15,127 bases of DNA from DASUUR01 sp036373975 (lineage in GTDB: Bacteria; Patescibacteriota; Saccharimonadia; Saccharimonadales; Saccharimonadaceae): NCBI GenBank assembly GCA_036373975.1, contig DASUUR010000060.1, positions 1 through 15,127 on the forward strand, in the 5' to 3' direction. Positions 1 through 9,059 of the stretch are shown piece after piece. The notes under the pieces were generated by a model. The model searched no databases, was not told where the DNA came from, and was given only the letters and a program-made list of their open reading frames with translations. How positions within the stretch are numbered: position 1 is the stretch's first letter; every line of letters starts with the position of its first letter. Position numbers and translations under genes: made by a program.

Positions 1-179
1 GTGTTGTTGAGGGCGATGGTCAGGTGACGCTTAATTCGCGCTATCTGCTTGAGGCCCTAAGTTGCATCGATAGCAAGTCGATTCTGTTTAAGTTTGGCGG
101 GAAAGTTGCCCCTTGTGTTGTCACTGCGGTCGCAGACGATCCCGACTACCAGCATATTATAATGCCCATGAAGAGCTAG
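1..179 (+). CDS. dnaN: DNA polymerase III beta subunit (sliding clamp), C-terminal fragment
   Basis: Only the last 58 or so codons are in the window; the gene begins to the left of position 1. Reading codons from position 3 gives a protein tail containing LNSRYLLEAL, then a FKFGGKVAP segment, and ending in HIIMPMKS before the TAG at 177-179. This matches the end of the third clamp domain of DnaN, where a NxRYLLdaL helix precedes a strand of the form F.G...P and the protein ends in a (L/I)IMPM(R/K) motif. In the family this terminal segment borders the hydrophobic pocket that binds clamp partners. The clamp encircles DNA and tethers the replicative polymerase. The gene is followed after one base by recF, so the two are very probably co-transcribed, as in the common dnaN-recF arrangement. 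Confidence 0.9.
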   Translation, partial: VVEGDGQVTLNSRYLLEALSCIDSKSILFKFGGKVAPCVVTAVADDPDYQHIIMPMKS

Positions 180-180
180 T

Positions 181-1242
181 ATGTTTCGGCGGCTTGAGCT
201 ATCAAACTTTCGCTCATACCCCACTGCTCAAGTGGAGTTGTCGCCGTCGGTCACGATAATTAGTGGGCCAAACGGCAGTGGCAAGACTAATATTCTCGAA
301 TCCTTGTATGTATTGGCGCGCGGCAGCTCGTTCCGCGCAACAGATAGCGAGATGCTGCAATTTGGAGCTCCATGGTGGCGGTTATACGCTCAAACCGTTG
401 ATGGTGAGCGCACCATTGGTTTCGATAACCAGCGTGCCCTGGGCAAAAAACAAGTAACTGTTAACGGCACCAAGAAGCAACGACTAGTGCCATCGCAAAA
501 AATCCCACTCGTGTTGTTTGAGCCAAATGACCTACGCCTACTCGACGGCTCCCCTTCTCGCCGTCGGGAATTTATTGACCGGCTCATAGCGCAACTTGAT
601 CCGCACTACAGCACGCAGCTACACAAGTATGAACGGGCTTTAAAGCAGCGGAACAATCTACTTAAGCAGTCCGAGGCTGGCGACGATGAATTATTCGTGT
701 GGGATATGCTTTTGGCGGACCTTGGGGCGGCCATAATTGCCAGCCGGGAGAAATATATTCAGCGAATCCAGGCCGAACTCACTACAACCTACCGGGCGAT
801 AGCGCAAAACTCTGATGAAGTAGCTATAAGCTATTCCGAACCGACACAGAGCGATATGAAACAGCGCTTACTCGACGACTTACACCGAAACCATGTCAGG
901 GACCGTCTCTACGGCTTCACAAGCGTCGGACCGCATCGACATGATGTGCTGTTTAGATTCAATGCTGTGCCCGCCATGTCGATAGCCTCACGCGGCGAGA
1001 CGCGTAGTATTGTACTGGCCCTGAAGCTTATTGAGATCTCGCTTGTAAGGGAGCTGTTGCATACTCCCCCGCTATTGCTTATGGACGACGTGTTTAGTGA
1101 GCTCGACAGTGCACGCCGGCGAGCTCTTGTTTCGGTGGGGCGAGATATCCAAACAGTCATTACCACCACGGACGCCGATATAAGCCAAGAATTTGGCCGG
1201 GGCGTTGCGCACATCACACTACCGTTTAGTAGTCAAAAATAA
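181..1242 (+). CDS. recF: DNA replication and repair protein RecF
   Basis: Complete 353-aa RecF, close to the usual family length of about 360. RecF is an SMC-like ABC ATPase that helps RecO and RecR load RecA at single-strand gaps. Visible motifs: the N-terminal strand pair LELSNFRSY; Walker A GPNGSGKT at residues 29-36; a GPHR motif at 250-253, as in the RecF family; the ABC signature SRGETR at 270-275; and Walker B LLLMDDVFSELD at 298-309 with D302/D303 and the D-loop SELD. The ATG lies one base after the dnaN stop, so translation is probably coupled; no strong Shine-Dalgarno site is seen. The last 17 bases overlap the 3' end of the convergent 523-aa gene, with no terminator hairpin between them. 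Confidence 0.95.
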   Translation: MFRRLELSNFRSYPTAQVELSPSVTIISGPNGSGKTNILESLYVLARGSSFRATDSEMLQFGAPWWRLYAQTVDGERTIGFDNQRALGKKQVTVNGTKKQRLVPSQKIPLVLFEPNDLRLLDGSPSRRREFIDRLIAQLDPHYSTQLHKYERALKQRNNLLKQSEAGDDELFVWDMLLADLGAAIIASREKYIQRIQAELTTTYRAIAQNSDEVAISYSEPTQSDMKQRLLDDLHRNHVRDRLYGFTSVGPHRHDVLFRFNAVPAMSIASRGETRSIVLALKLIEISLVRELLHTPPLLLMDDVFSELDSARRRALVSVGRDIQTVITTTDADISQEFGRGVAHITLPFSSQK

Positions 1243-2797
1243 GGTCGTACTTGTCCTTGGTAAAACCGTCTCGGCGGAGGCGTTCGGTTACGATATAGGT
1301 AGCCCGCTGCAAGTCGGCAGGGTCGGCGCTAAGTCTCCCGGTTTGCTGATCTGATATCAGGCCTACAATGAGTTTGACGTAAATGCGCTTGTTATCGTAA
1401 TCCATGTAGGATATTGGTAGCGAGGCGTCGGCATACGGCAGTGTGTCCTCGAGGCGCGGGAAGATGGCGGCGGCGTTCTTAATCTCGTACGTGTGTGGTA
1501 CCGCCGCTGTGCCGGTAGCTCCGCTGACAAAGCTGTTAAAGAGTACGGTTTTGCCCATCGATTGTACATTGCCTAAGCGCAAATGTTTACTGGTAAATGT
1601 TAGCCTGGTTTCGTGCGTGCCAGTATCGTAGCTGTATAGCTTGTCATCTTTAACGTACGATAGGCTCTCGCCCCCATCAACACTGCCAATATCGGCTCGC
1701 GTCAATAGGATCTCTCCCTGTTGCGTGATTCTATATAGGTCCTCGCCGCTCACGCCAAATAGCGTGCTGTCTTTTATCATGTACAGTACGTCAATTCCTT
1801 TAGTGTTCAGGCGAACGCTTGTTGTGGGTTTTTCACCCGCCGCTTGTATCGAGAAGGTTTCAAGCGTTGGCGGCAGAGCTTTATTCTTTTGGTGTTCTGT
1901 CTCGGTCGGACTATCCGAAGGGTGGGTTGTAGGGCCGAAATAGCATGAAATCTGTGCTTCATTCATAGCGCATAACGAAACATCAAGCACCGGGTCAGCG
2001 GTAACCGATCGTTGGAATTTCTTGGGCTCAACGTCATCCTTTAGATCGCTGTAGTAAAATAACTCACCGCTTTTACGGTTGTAAATGGCAAAAGCCGGGC
2101 TCTTCTCATCTGTCTTGTTCGTGATTAGCATCAAGTCACGATCTGCATCTTCAGGGGTGTTTATCGGTACGGTTGCAAGCTTTGCCAAAGAAACGCCAGG
2201 CTCGCTGTATTCAAGCAGCAACCGGCCGTCTTCGTAGCTAAAACCGAGTAGTCCGTTCTTATACCGCACGGGTGCGTAGCGCTCCACGGGAGTATCGTTC
2301 ACGATACTGATTTCCCAGGGGCCTTTTTGCGGGCGATTAAAGCGTACGATTCGCTGCGAATTGCTGCAGTTATAGCTAAAGGCGCCAAAAACATTAGTAA
2401 TTTCACAGCCAAGTCCGTTAGCCCCGATCTTTTCGACTGCCCGCTGTTTTTGCGGACGCACGACTATCTCCTTTACTCCGAGTAACGGCATGTTGGTGAG
2501 CGGCGTGTAAGTTTCACTGCCCTCCCCTTTAGTGGCTAACTGCACCGAGTCTCGCGGGACGAAAGCCAAGCCAAAGGCTGTGAAGATGTCTTTCTCTTCG
2601 CCGTTCCCACGAACTACCTGTGTTTTTAATTGGTCTATTTTTAGATTGTCTTGGGCTTGGTAGCGAATGTCCACAAACCAGTACTGTACAAAGAACGACA
2701 AAATAGTAAGCAGCAGCACTACAAATAGTCCCAAAACAATCCAAAATGTAACTGATTTACCGGCAATTGTGGGGCGACCGTTTTGATCGTTCTGCAT
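1226..2797 (-). CDS. Single-pass membrane protein of unknown function, last gene of the T4SS-like operon
   Basis: 523 aa, family not recognised. A short polar N-terminus is followed by one strong transmembrane helix at about residues 17-41, then roughly 480 residues likely outside the membrane. That part is rich in short strand-turn units such as GEDLYRITQQGEILL and DDKLYSYDTGTHETRLTF, which suggests a beta-propeller or similar all-beta fold (inference). The topology, one N-terminal helix plus a large outer domain, resembles VirB8- or VirB10-like bitopic T4SS parts, but no sequence signature supports that. The ATG overlaps the TAA of the upstream hydrolase gene by one base (TAATG), with a GAGGAG Shine-Dalgarno about 8 nt upstream, so it is translated from the same message. 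Its 3' end overlaps recF tail to tail by 17 nt. Confidence 0.8.
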   Translation of the reverse strand: MQNDQNGRPTIAGKSVTFWIVLGLFVVLLLTILSFFVQYWFVDIRYQAQDNLKIDQLKTQVVRGNGEEKDIFTAFGLAFVPRDSVQLATKGEGSETYTPLTNMPLLGVKEIVVRPQKQRAVEKIGANGLGCEITNVFGAFSYNCSNSQRIVRFNRPQKGPWEISIVNDTPVERYAPVRYKNGLLGFSYEDGRLLLEYSEPGVSLAKLATVPINTPEDADRDLMLITNKTDEKSPAFAIYNRKSGELFYYSDLKDDVEPKKFQRSVTADPVLDVSLCAMNEAQISCYFGPTTHPSDSPTETEHQKNKALPPTLETFSIQAAGEKPTTSVRLNTKGIDVLYMIKDSTLFGVSGEDLYRITQQGEILLTRADIGSVDGGESLSYVKDDKLYSYDTGTHETRLTFTSKHLRLGNVQSMGKTVLFNSFVSGATGTAAVPHTYEIKNAAAIFPRLEDTLPYADASLPISYMDYDNKRIYVKLIVGLISDQQTGRLSADPADLQRATYIVTERLRRDGFTKDKYDLIFDY

Positions 2798-4086
2798 TAT
2801 TTCAACTCCTCATACAGTTTATTTAGAAGTGCAACAAGCTGGATATTGCGCGTCGATAAGCTACCATCGGGGCTTTGGTCGATGTGCAGGTGCGGATACG
2901 AGCCGTTGCCGGTACAGCGCCGCTCGCCAATCTCCGATAATTGTTGCCCAGCCTGCACCACATCACCTTCTTTCACTTTCATATTTTGTACGTGGATATA
3001 CCAGTATTGAGCGTTATTCTCGCCAATTAATTGGTAAATAAAACAGCCACTTTGCCCCCGATAGATTGCGACATTCTCGATCTTGCCCTTATAAATGGCA
3101 TACGTTGGCTTACCAACAGCCGCGCCATCGGTACCGGTTATGGCATCTTTATGGGTTAAGTCAAAGGCCGGGGTGCCGTCGTGATGACATACTGTTTTGC
3201 AAGGCCAGCCGTAGCCGTTGGATATGTCGCCTTTTGGCATGCCGCCAACCGGAAAGGCGTAGCCTTCAGAGTTTACCGCACCAGCCGCTGAGCCACACGC
3301 AGATGATCCAGAACCAGTCGCGGCACCGCCGGCACTTGAAGAGGTGTTCTTTGCGTCCACAAAGTCATTCTTGTCGGGTAGCCAGCCACGCTCGAAATTA
3401 CTCGTTATGAGCCAGTAGCCCATTTTGACGTAGTCGGAGTTTTCGTTGCGTGGGAAGTTGCTAAGTGTTTGACCATCTGGCGCGCCACTGCCGTTATACT
3501 TTGCCATAAAATACATCAAGCTTGTCTTGCTGGGGTCCATGCTTCGGTAAAATGTCAAGTTGCTATAACCGGTTTGCGGATCATCGGCATACCCCTGCAG
3601 AATTGGCAAACCGGCTGAATTCTCCTGGTGTTTAAAAGCCGCGATTACCGCAATTTCGGGCTTGTTCCGGTCGTCAAGGCTGTAGCCGGGCATCATACCC
3701 TGCCATGTGGGGACAATAAACTGCCAAGGGCCCGCAGCACCAGCTCCTGAGACTTGCCAATCTTTATCGGCCGGAGGCCAACCGCGGTTTTCGGCCCACA
3801 GAGTCGCTGCAACTAAGCGCGGATCTACTTTAGGGAAGTTGGCAATCTGCCCTGCAATTAAGCTACGCCATGGTTCGGGCACGTTAGCGATGCTTGCAGC
3901 ACTCGCCCCACCCGTACCACTACCGCACACGGTTGCACTCTCATCGAAATACTGATTGTCTGTTTCGGTATATCGATCAGAGACCGACTCAGCAAATGCC
4001 TCTGGGCTTAGTGATGCCAGAGCAATAACCGAACTCAGCAAGACATACCCGCCAATGCGTAGAATCCAGCGAATACTCTTGATCAT
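2797..4086 (-). CDS. Secreted bifunctional cell-wall hydrolase: lytic transglycosylase plus M23 endopeptidase
   Basis: 429 aa. Residues 1-32 are a signal peptide or N-terminal anchor (hydrophobic 8-31, ending EAFA). Residues about 70-205 form an SLT-like transglycosylase domain: DPRLVAATLWAEN gives the candidate catalytic Glu at 99, and SGAGAAGPWQF (113-123) matches the GA.G.wQf motif. A Ser/Gly/Ala linker (about 248-272) leads to an M23 (LytM-type) metallopeptidase domain with HHDGTPAFD (H302, D309), YIH (H365) and HLH (H399, H401) as zinc or catalytic residues. The first motif is wider than the usual HxxxD spacing. Such fusions act like VirB1 and Gram-positive conjugation hydrolases, opening peptidoglycan for a secretion channel. 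The ATG overlaps the upstream TGA (ATGA) with an AGGAG site 7 nt upstream, so expression is coupled to the neighbours. Confidence 0.9.
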   Translation of the reverse strand: MIKSIRWILRIGGYVLLSSVIALASLSPEAFAESVSDRYTETDNQYFDESATVCGSGTGGASAASIANVPEPWRSLIAGQIANFPKVDPRLVAATLWAENRGWPPADKDWQVSGAGAAGPWQFIVPTWQGMMPGYSLDDRNKPEIAVIAAFKHQENSAGLPILQGYADDPQTGYSNLTFYRSMDPSKTSLMYFMAKYNGSGAPDGQTLSNFPRNENSDYVKMGYWLITSNFERGWLPDKNDFVDAKNTSSSAGGAATGSGSSACGSAAGAVNSEGYAFPVGGMPKGDISNGYGWPCKTVCHHDGTPAFDLTHKDAITGTDGAAVGKPTYAIYKGKIENVAIYRGQSGCFIYQLIGENNAQYWYIHVQNMKVKEGDVVQAGQQLSEIGERRCTGNGSYPHLHIDQSPDGSLSTRNIQLVALLNKLYEELK

Positions 4087-7000
4087 GGCGCGTCTCCTGC
4101 ATCAATATGCAAGTGGTCACATGAATCATCAAAATAGCGGAAGCCGGGCGGCAGTGAGATCTGCCCCATACATTGCTTCTCACCGATACCGGAGCCCGCT
4201 GGAAGGAACTTGGCGATATGCTCAGCAAACTGCCGGCTAATCTCACGATGCGCCCCTGCAGGGTTTAATGGCGGGCCTTGGCCGTTAATGCCATTGATGT
4301 CAACTGAGCTGCCTTTATAATGATACGAAGATTCGCCGTGCTTACCGTTTGTAGAGTAGCCAATCACAAAGCTGTAGGTTTGGGATGCCTGCAGCATGGC
4401 CCGCATAAGGGCCGTCGACATATTAGTTTTGGTGCCCTTGTAAGGAACGTTTGCCTGTTCGCCGCGTGCGGTCGCTTCAAAGGCGGCTCGTGCTTCTTTG
4501 CCGTCGGGGTTGTCACGGAAGCTAATCTTGCTACTATCTAATATTTGCTGGGCTAGGGATTTTGCATCACCGCTTATATTGACTGGGCCAGCTCCGCCTG
4601 CACCAGCTGTCGTACCGATACCTAGCTTGTCTTCGGCGGCATCCTTTCGGCTTTGATCGTCGTTTTCATACCCCAGGAATTCACGGAAGTAAGTGTACTT
4701 CTCGTCGTTGCTTAGACATATCCCAAAGCCTTCATCGGAGGCCTCGACACCCTTGCCATCCTCGGTGATCGGTATGTCTACCGAATCCATACAGATTTCT
4801 TTAAATTCTGTGAGTTCATCGCTAAGTTGGCCACTCTCGCCGTTAACGTGCTTGTTGCGGATCATCCAATCATCAACTGCATCCGGATTCCATTTGGGGT
4901 CCGTGCTTAGCGAAGCGGCTGTTGGCCCATAAATGTTGCCGCACACAGCAGTAGAGGCTAGATTCCATTTTTCATTAGCATCGTCCTTACATAAGTCACC
5001 GCGGTAATAGTCGACCTTTTCTTGGGCATAGGCTGAGCCCATAAGCCCTGGCAGTGCGGTGAAGCCAGCGCCAATGATCTGGGTGCCGCCACTCATAATA
5101 GTGGCGAGGTTTTGGTTTTGGGTAAGCGCCGACATGAATGGTGCCATTGCCATCGCCATGCGGTTGGTAAAGCTCATAGGATTATCCCAAGAGAATAGGC
5201 CTTTTTGTTTGGACTCAAGTTCTTCTACGGCGGCGATTGTACGGCGTTCTTCGACCGTCACCTTATCGATGTAGGCCACCTCTGCCTTCGTGAGTGGTTT
5301 TTGAGCGCTTGACTTACCAACTTCGGCACCAAGGGTTACCAGCCCAGCAACAAAGGCATTACCAGCACCAAAGCCACCTTCTGGGTCATTTTCTGGATCT
5401 GGGGCAACCACACCGGCAGCCATCTGCACAATAAGCGGCATAGCGAATTGCCCGACCATACCCATAACTATGCCCTTGGCTGCTCCAACTGCTGCACCAA
5501 AGGCGACACCAGTAAACCCACCGGTCAGGATTGAGGAGATGATACCCCCAACCGCCAAACCAATTTGCCCAACTGGGCTGTTCAACTTACCGCATATCGT
5601 TGGCGATATATTCCCTGTGTTTAGTATGCTTGCAACGCGATCAAGTACACGCTTGAAGCCGCCCCCGACGGTGAAGCGCTGAATAGCTTCATTATCGGAA
5701 ACCTTACCGCCGCTTAAGAGTGAGACGGCTAACGAATCAGATACGGTCTTGCCCTTAGATTCCGGCTTAACGCTTGCTCGCAGCAGAATGCTCCCTATGT
5801 ACGCTGCAAAGGCGGCTGTTATTTTGGAGTCTTTTAGTTGATCTGCGGCTGTTAGGTACATATGCGTATATTGCAATAGCTGGATACCCGCATAGACCTT
5901 CATCATTAATGAGAGGGTTCGAATTAACTGATAAATTGAACAATAAGCATCGACTCCGGCAAGCGCACCCATCACCGCTCCTTTGGCCCCTCCTTTGGCC
6001 CCTTCGGCAACTGTACTGCCAATCTTTGTAAGGGTGTCAGTATCACCATTCAATAAGCCTTCGGCGCTCGGGATAGACGATGGTGGTACGCCCTTTTCGA
6101 TCGCTTCCTTATTAAGCGCCGCTGCTTCGGCTGCAAGGTCCGCCGCGATCCCCTCTAATTGCTCCACGTTAAGGGCGGGCTTCCCCTCTTTGTTGTACTC
6201 GCTTTCGTCAATATTTGCTTTTGTGCTATCAGAATTGCTCCGCGCGTATAAATAATTTCTCATTTTCTTTATTATGCCCTCGCGCTCTTTCTCGTCGCCG
6301 GCAAAACCGCGCCTGTTGATCCCCAGCTTGCCGACTAATTTTCCGACAACAGATTTCGAACGCAAGTTATAGGCTTTGGGCGTCATTACCTTACCAAAGG
6401 TCGATCGAAACCCTGGGCGTGATTTAAAGGCATCCACAAAATTGTTGGCGTTAATAGTCTCCCGCTTCCCGCTTATCGGGTCATCGTACTCCATTTTAGA
6501 GACATATTTCTTTTTAGGGTTACCACGCTCCTCGGTTGTAACTGCAAAGCCAGCTCGCTCTAGCTTTTTCAGTTCTTTGTCGGTAATACCCTGATTATGG
6601 CGACATTTCCACTTATTGTCGGTGCACTGCTTGCTGTCCCCAAAATAGCTTTGTTTTAATAATTTCGATGCCCGGCGTCCAACGCCAATTTCTTGGTATT
6701 TCAGCATCCAGCGTGTGCCCATCTCTTTAAGATGAAGGAACATACCTGCAGGAGCGAGAGTGATAAATGCGAAGAGAATTATACAGATAATAACCCCGAT
6801 TGACCCGCCGATTGCTGAACCACGCTTATGGTTGCGCACATAGTTAAGGGCTCGACCTGCTGCCCCTGCAGAGTTAAGAGCTTGGCTTACGGCTGCGTTC
6901 TTTGCTCTTCCGGCTAGGCTGCTGTTTGTGCTTTCTGCGGCTGATCGCTCGCTTTGAGCGGCATTCTGGTCGTTTGTATCGGATGCACCATTAGCGGCTG

Positions 7001-7157
7001 CCTTTTCACTTTGACGCGCCCGCTCTACGGCACTCTCTTCGTCCCACGAGGGCGGGTTGTATCCCTTAGTAACATTATTAAATTCCGCATCGGCATGCCG
7101 TTGACCAGGGTTAAGCTCGTCTTGCTGGTCGTTGTCTTTTGTTGCTGTTGGCTGCAT
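4083..7157 (-). CDS. Large polytopic T4SS-associated membrane protein with C-terminal M15-like peptidase signature
   Basis: 1024 aa. A charged, Ala/Ser/Asn-rich N-terminus (1-112, probably cytoplasmic) precedes a clear membrane helix at about 114-141. A mixed region (145-380, with a Lys/Arg-rich part) follows. Then come several hydrophobic, Gly/Ala-rich segments (about 390-460, 530-587, 600-613 and 665-710). The last 170 residues are soluble and contain SSYHYKGSSVD (H946, D953) and DHLHID (D1014, H1015, H1017). These match the HxxxxxxD plus (D/E)xxH zinc pattern of M15/VanX-type D-Ala-D-Ala peptidases. I infer a membrane component of the secretion channel carrying a muralytic domain. The gene follows virB4 by 12 nt and overlaps the next hydrolase gene by 4 nt. 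The start is supported mainly by this spacing, since no strong Shine-Dalgarno is visible. The central region could be VirB6-like, but I cannot assign it. Confidence 0.8.
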   Translation of the reverse strand: MQPTATKDNDQQDELNPGQRHADAEFNNVTKGYNPPSWDEESAVERARQSEKAAANGASDTNDQNAAQSERSAAESTNSSLAGRAKNAAVSQALNSAGAAGRALNYVRNHKRGSAIGGSIGVIICIILFAFITLAPAGMFLHLKEMGTRWMLKYQEIGVGRRASKLLKQSYFGDSKQCTDNKWKCRHNQGITDKELKKLERAGFAVTTEERGNPKKKYVSKMEYDDPISGKRETINANNFVDAFKSRPGFRSTFGKVMTPKAYNLRSKSVVGKLVGKLGINRRGFAGDEKEREGIIKKMRNYLYARSNSDSTKANIDESEYNKEGKPALNVEQLEGIAADLAAEAAALNKEAIEKGVPPSSIPSAEGLLNGDTDTLTKIGSTVAEGAKGGAKGAVMGALAGVDAYCSIYQLIRTLSLMMKVYAGIQLLQYTHMYLTAADQLKDSKITAAFAAYIGSILLRASVKPESKGKTVSDSLAVSLLSGGKVSDNEAIQRFTVGGGFKRVLDRVASILNTGNISPTICGKLNSPVGQIGLAVGGIISSILTGGFTGVAFGAAVGAAKGIVMGMVGQFAMPLIVQMAAGVVAPDPENDPEGGFGAGNAFVAGLVTLGAEVGKSSAQKPLTKAEVAYIDKVTVEERRTIAAVEELESKQKGLFSWDNPMSFTNRMAMAMAPFMSALTQNQNLATIMSGGTQIIGAGFTALPGLMGSAYAQEKVDYYRGDLCKDDANEKWNLASTAVCGNIYGPTAASLSTDPKWNPDAVDDWMIRNKHVNGESGQLSDELTEFKEICMDSVDIPITEDGKGVEASDEGFGICLSNDEKYTYFREFLGYENDDQSRKDAAEDKLGIGTTAGAGGAGPVNISGDAKSLAQQILDSSKISFRDNPDGKEARAAFEATARGEQANVPYKGTKTNMSTALMRAMLQASQTYSFVIGYSTNGKHGESSYHYKGSSVDINGINGQGPPLNPAGAHREISRQFAEHIAKFLPAGSGIGEKQCMGQISLPPGFRYFDDSCDHLHIDAGDAP

Positions 7158-7169
7158 GGTGGGACTCTA

Positions 7170-9059
7170 TTATACTTGTTGTTCGTTGGGCTCTAGGTAG
7201 TTAGGGCTAAATTGTTCTTGAATAGTCTGCTCTGGTACCGCGCGGGTCGATGTGGTAACGAGGCTATGCTCTGTAGCGCTGGCAATAATCTGGATATGCA
7301 CGTGGTTCTGTCCGGCGAAGAATAATCCTTGCCCGACGGGGAAATTGGCGAGGCGTTTGCGCTCCTCCTCGGTTAGTTTGAACACATCCGAAAGCACGTC
7401 AACCGCGCTCGAGGATTGCTTTAGCAGTAGCTGCATGCTTGAGTTGGCTACGATAGCACGGCCCATTTTGCTACCCATAAAGTCTTCAACATCCTGGGTG
7501 ATCGTGGTAAGCCCAAGCTGGTATTTACGGGCTCGCTTAGCAAGGCTAAACAAGAAGTTTGCCGAATCGTCGTATTTCATGAGTTGCCACGCCTCGTCAA
7601 CGATCAGCATGCGCTTTCGTTGCTCGGTGCGGGTTTTGTTCCATATGTGTGACAGCACGATATACATTGCGACTGGGCGTAGCTCTTCTTCGAGGTCACG
7701 GATGTTAAACACCACCATATTGTTATTAATATCTATATTCGATGGTTGCGAAAAGATTCCGGCAAAAGTACCCGTTGTATACTTGCGCAAGCGCTGGGCT
7801 AGTTGTGGGCCCGAACCGCCCATGTGTAGCAGCGTTTCGTACATGTCATTAATAGTCGGTGGTGGGGAGTGATGCGTTAGTGGGTCACTCGTAATGCCCG
7901 CGCGAGCATAGGTATCAATAAGCGCCTGGTCGAGGTCGGCCTCTTCGTTAGGGCTAAGGCCACTGGTAGTCGTGCCGTTGGCAAGCACCTGTGCGCCGCC
8001 AAGCATCAAACGGAGCAAGCCGTGGAGGGTGACAAGGTTAGCTCGTAAGGCGTCATCGGCGTCTTCGTTGTCGATTACCTGGGGCAGGTCAAACGGATTG
8101 ATTCGGGTCTCTGAGTTCAAGCTCAGGCGAACGTAACTACCAGCAACCGCCTCAGATAGCTTTTGGTATTCATTCTCGGGGTCGATAATAATCACATCCG
8201 TACCAGTCATCATACTGCGCAAGGCTTCAAGCTTTACTGCGAATGACTTACCGGCACCAGACTTTGCAAATACCACCATGTTGGCGTTCTCAAGGCTAAA
8301 ACGATCAAAGATCACCAGACCGTTATTATGCATATTAATGCCGTATAAGATACCCTTTTCTTGGGTAAGATCGGCGCTAGTGAATGGGAAGCTGGTCGAA
8401 ATTGCCCCCGTATTCATGTTGCGACGAATCTGCAGCTGGTCCGACATCTGCGGGAAGGTACTATTCATCCCCTGCTCTTGCTGGCTCGAGGCAACTTTAC
8501 TAAACACGAGTTGCTGGCCTAGAATCGTCTCGATCTTGTGCTGCACAAAGTTCAACTCGTCCAGGCTGTCGGCGTACATAGTAATGTACAACCCGTAGCG
8601 GAAAAAGCGCTCCGAGCCGACTTGTAGCTGGTTACGCAGTTCTTCGGCGTCTTGAATCGCTGCCTCGAGCTGCGGATCTCGCACGCGGCCTTTCTCGGCG
8701 TTAATGGTCAAGCTCGCCTCGAGCTGAGTTACCTTTTTGCGCAGGTTGTTCAAAATTACCTGGCTTTCAACCGGGTATACAAACATACTAATATCAATCA
8801 CTTCGTCGATATTAATAATTGAGCTCAGCCAGCCAGTATAAATTTGGCGTGGATAGGCGTAGACATATAGCGTACGACCGTATTTTGTTCCTAAGCGGAA
8901 GTAACCCGAACTTATCTCAATGCTGCTCGGCGCAATAAGATCGCGTAGAGTGGTGATGCCCTTTAGGAACTCCTGTTCGATCTCTTGCTGTTCACGAGCG
9001 CGCTGCTGCGCGGCAATATCAATTGGGTCGCTCTTTTTTTTGCCACCGAATAGTCCCAT
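7170..9059 (-). CDS. virB4: VirB4-family type IV secretion ATPase
   Basis: 629 aa. VirB4/TrbE/TraC ATPases sit at the inner face of the membrane and power pilus assembly and substrate transfer. Seen here: an N-terminal barrel-like region (about 40-230, including LIAPSSIEI and an RTLYVYAYP strand); Walker A AKSGAGKS at 265-272; DPENEY at about 293-298; Walker B MLIVDEAW at 484-491; and the TTITQDVEDF helix after it, with Gln in the sensor position. The length is somewhat short next to about 800 residues for proteobacterial VirB4, as in Gram-positive and CPR forms. The ATG overlaps the stop of the TraC-like gene by one base (TAATG) and has a strong GGGAGG site at 9067-9072. The 1024-aa membrane protein follows 12 nt downstream. 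Confidence 0.94.
   Translation of the reverse strand: MGLFGGKKKSDPIDIAAQQRAREQQEIEQEFLKGITTLRDLIAPSSIEISSGYFRLGTKYGRTLYVYAYPRQIYTGWLSSIINIDEVIDISMFVYPVESQVILNNLRKKVTQLEASLTINAEKGRVRDPQLEAAIQDAEELRNQLQVGSERFFRYGLYITMYADSLDELNFVQHKIETILGQQLVFSKVASSQQEQGMNSTFPQMSDQLQIRRNMNTGAISTSFPFTSADLTQEKGILYGINMHNNGLVIFDRFSLENANMVVFAKSGAGKSFAVKLEALRSMMTGTDVIIIDPENEYQKLSEAVAGSYVRLSLNSETRINPFDLPQVIDNEDADDALRANLVTLHGLLRLMLGGAQVLANGTTTSGLSPNEEADLDQALIDTYARAGITSDPLTHHSPPPTINDMYETLLHMGGSGPQLAQRLRKYTTGTFAGIFSQPSNIDINNNMVVFNIRDLEEELRPVAMYIVLSHIWNKTRTEQRKRMLIVDEAWQLMKYDDSANFLFSLAKRARKYQLGLTTITQDVEDFMGSKMGRAIVANSSMQLLLKQSSSAVDVLSDVFKLTEEERKRLANFPVGQGLFFAGQNHVHIQIIASATEHSLVTTSTRAVPEQTIQEQFSPNYLEPNEQQV

Noticed and set aside
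7169..7174. TATAAT on the minus strand just upstream of the 1024-aa gene
   Set aside because: It overlaps the virB4 stop codon and lies 11 nt before the next ATG, with no acceptable -35 box about 17 bp upstream; an internal promoter is not supported.
7252..7872. Plus-strand open frame of 206 codons antisense to virB4
   Set aside because: It lies wholly inside the well-supported VirB4 coding region, has Cys/Ser/Arg-rich composition typical of a reverse-strand shadow, and has no recognisable domain.
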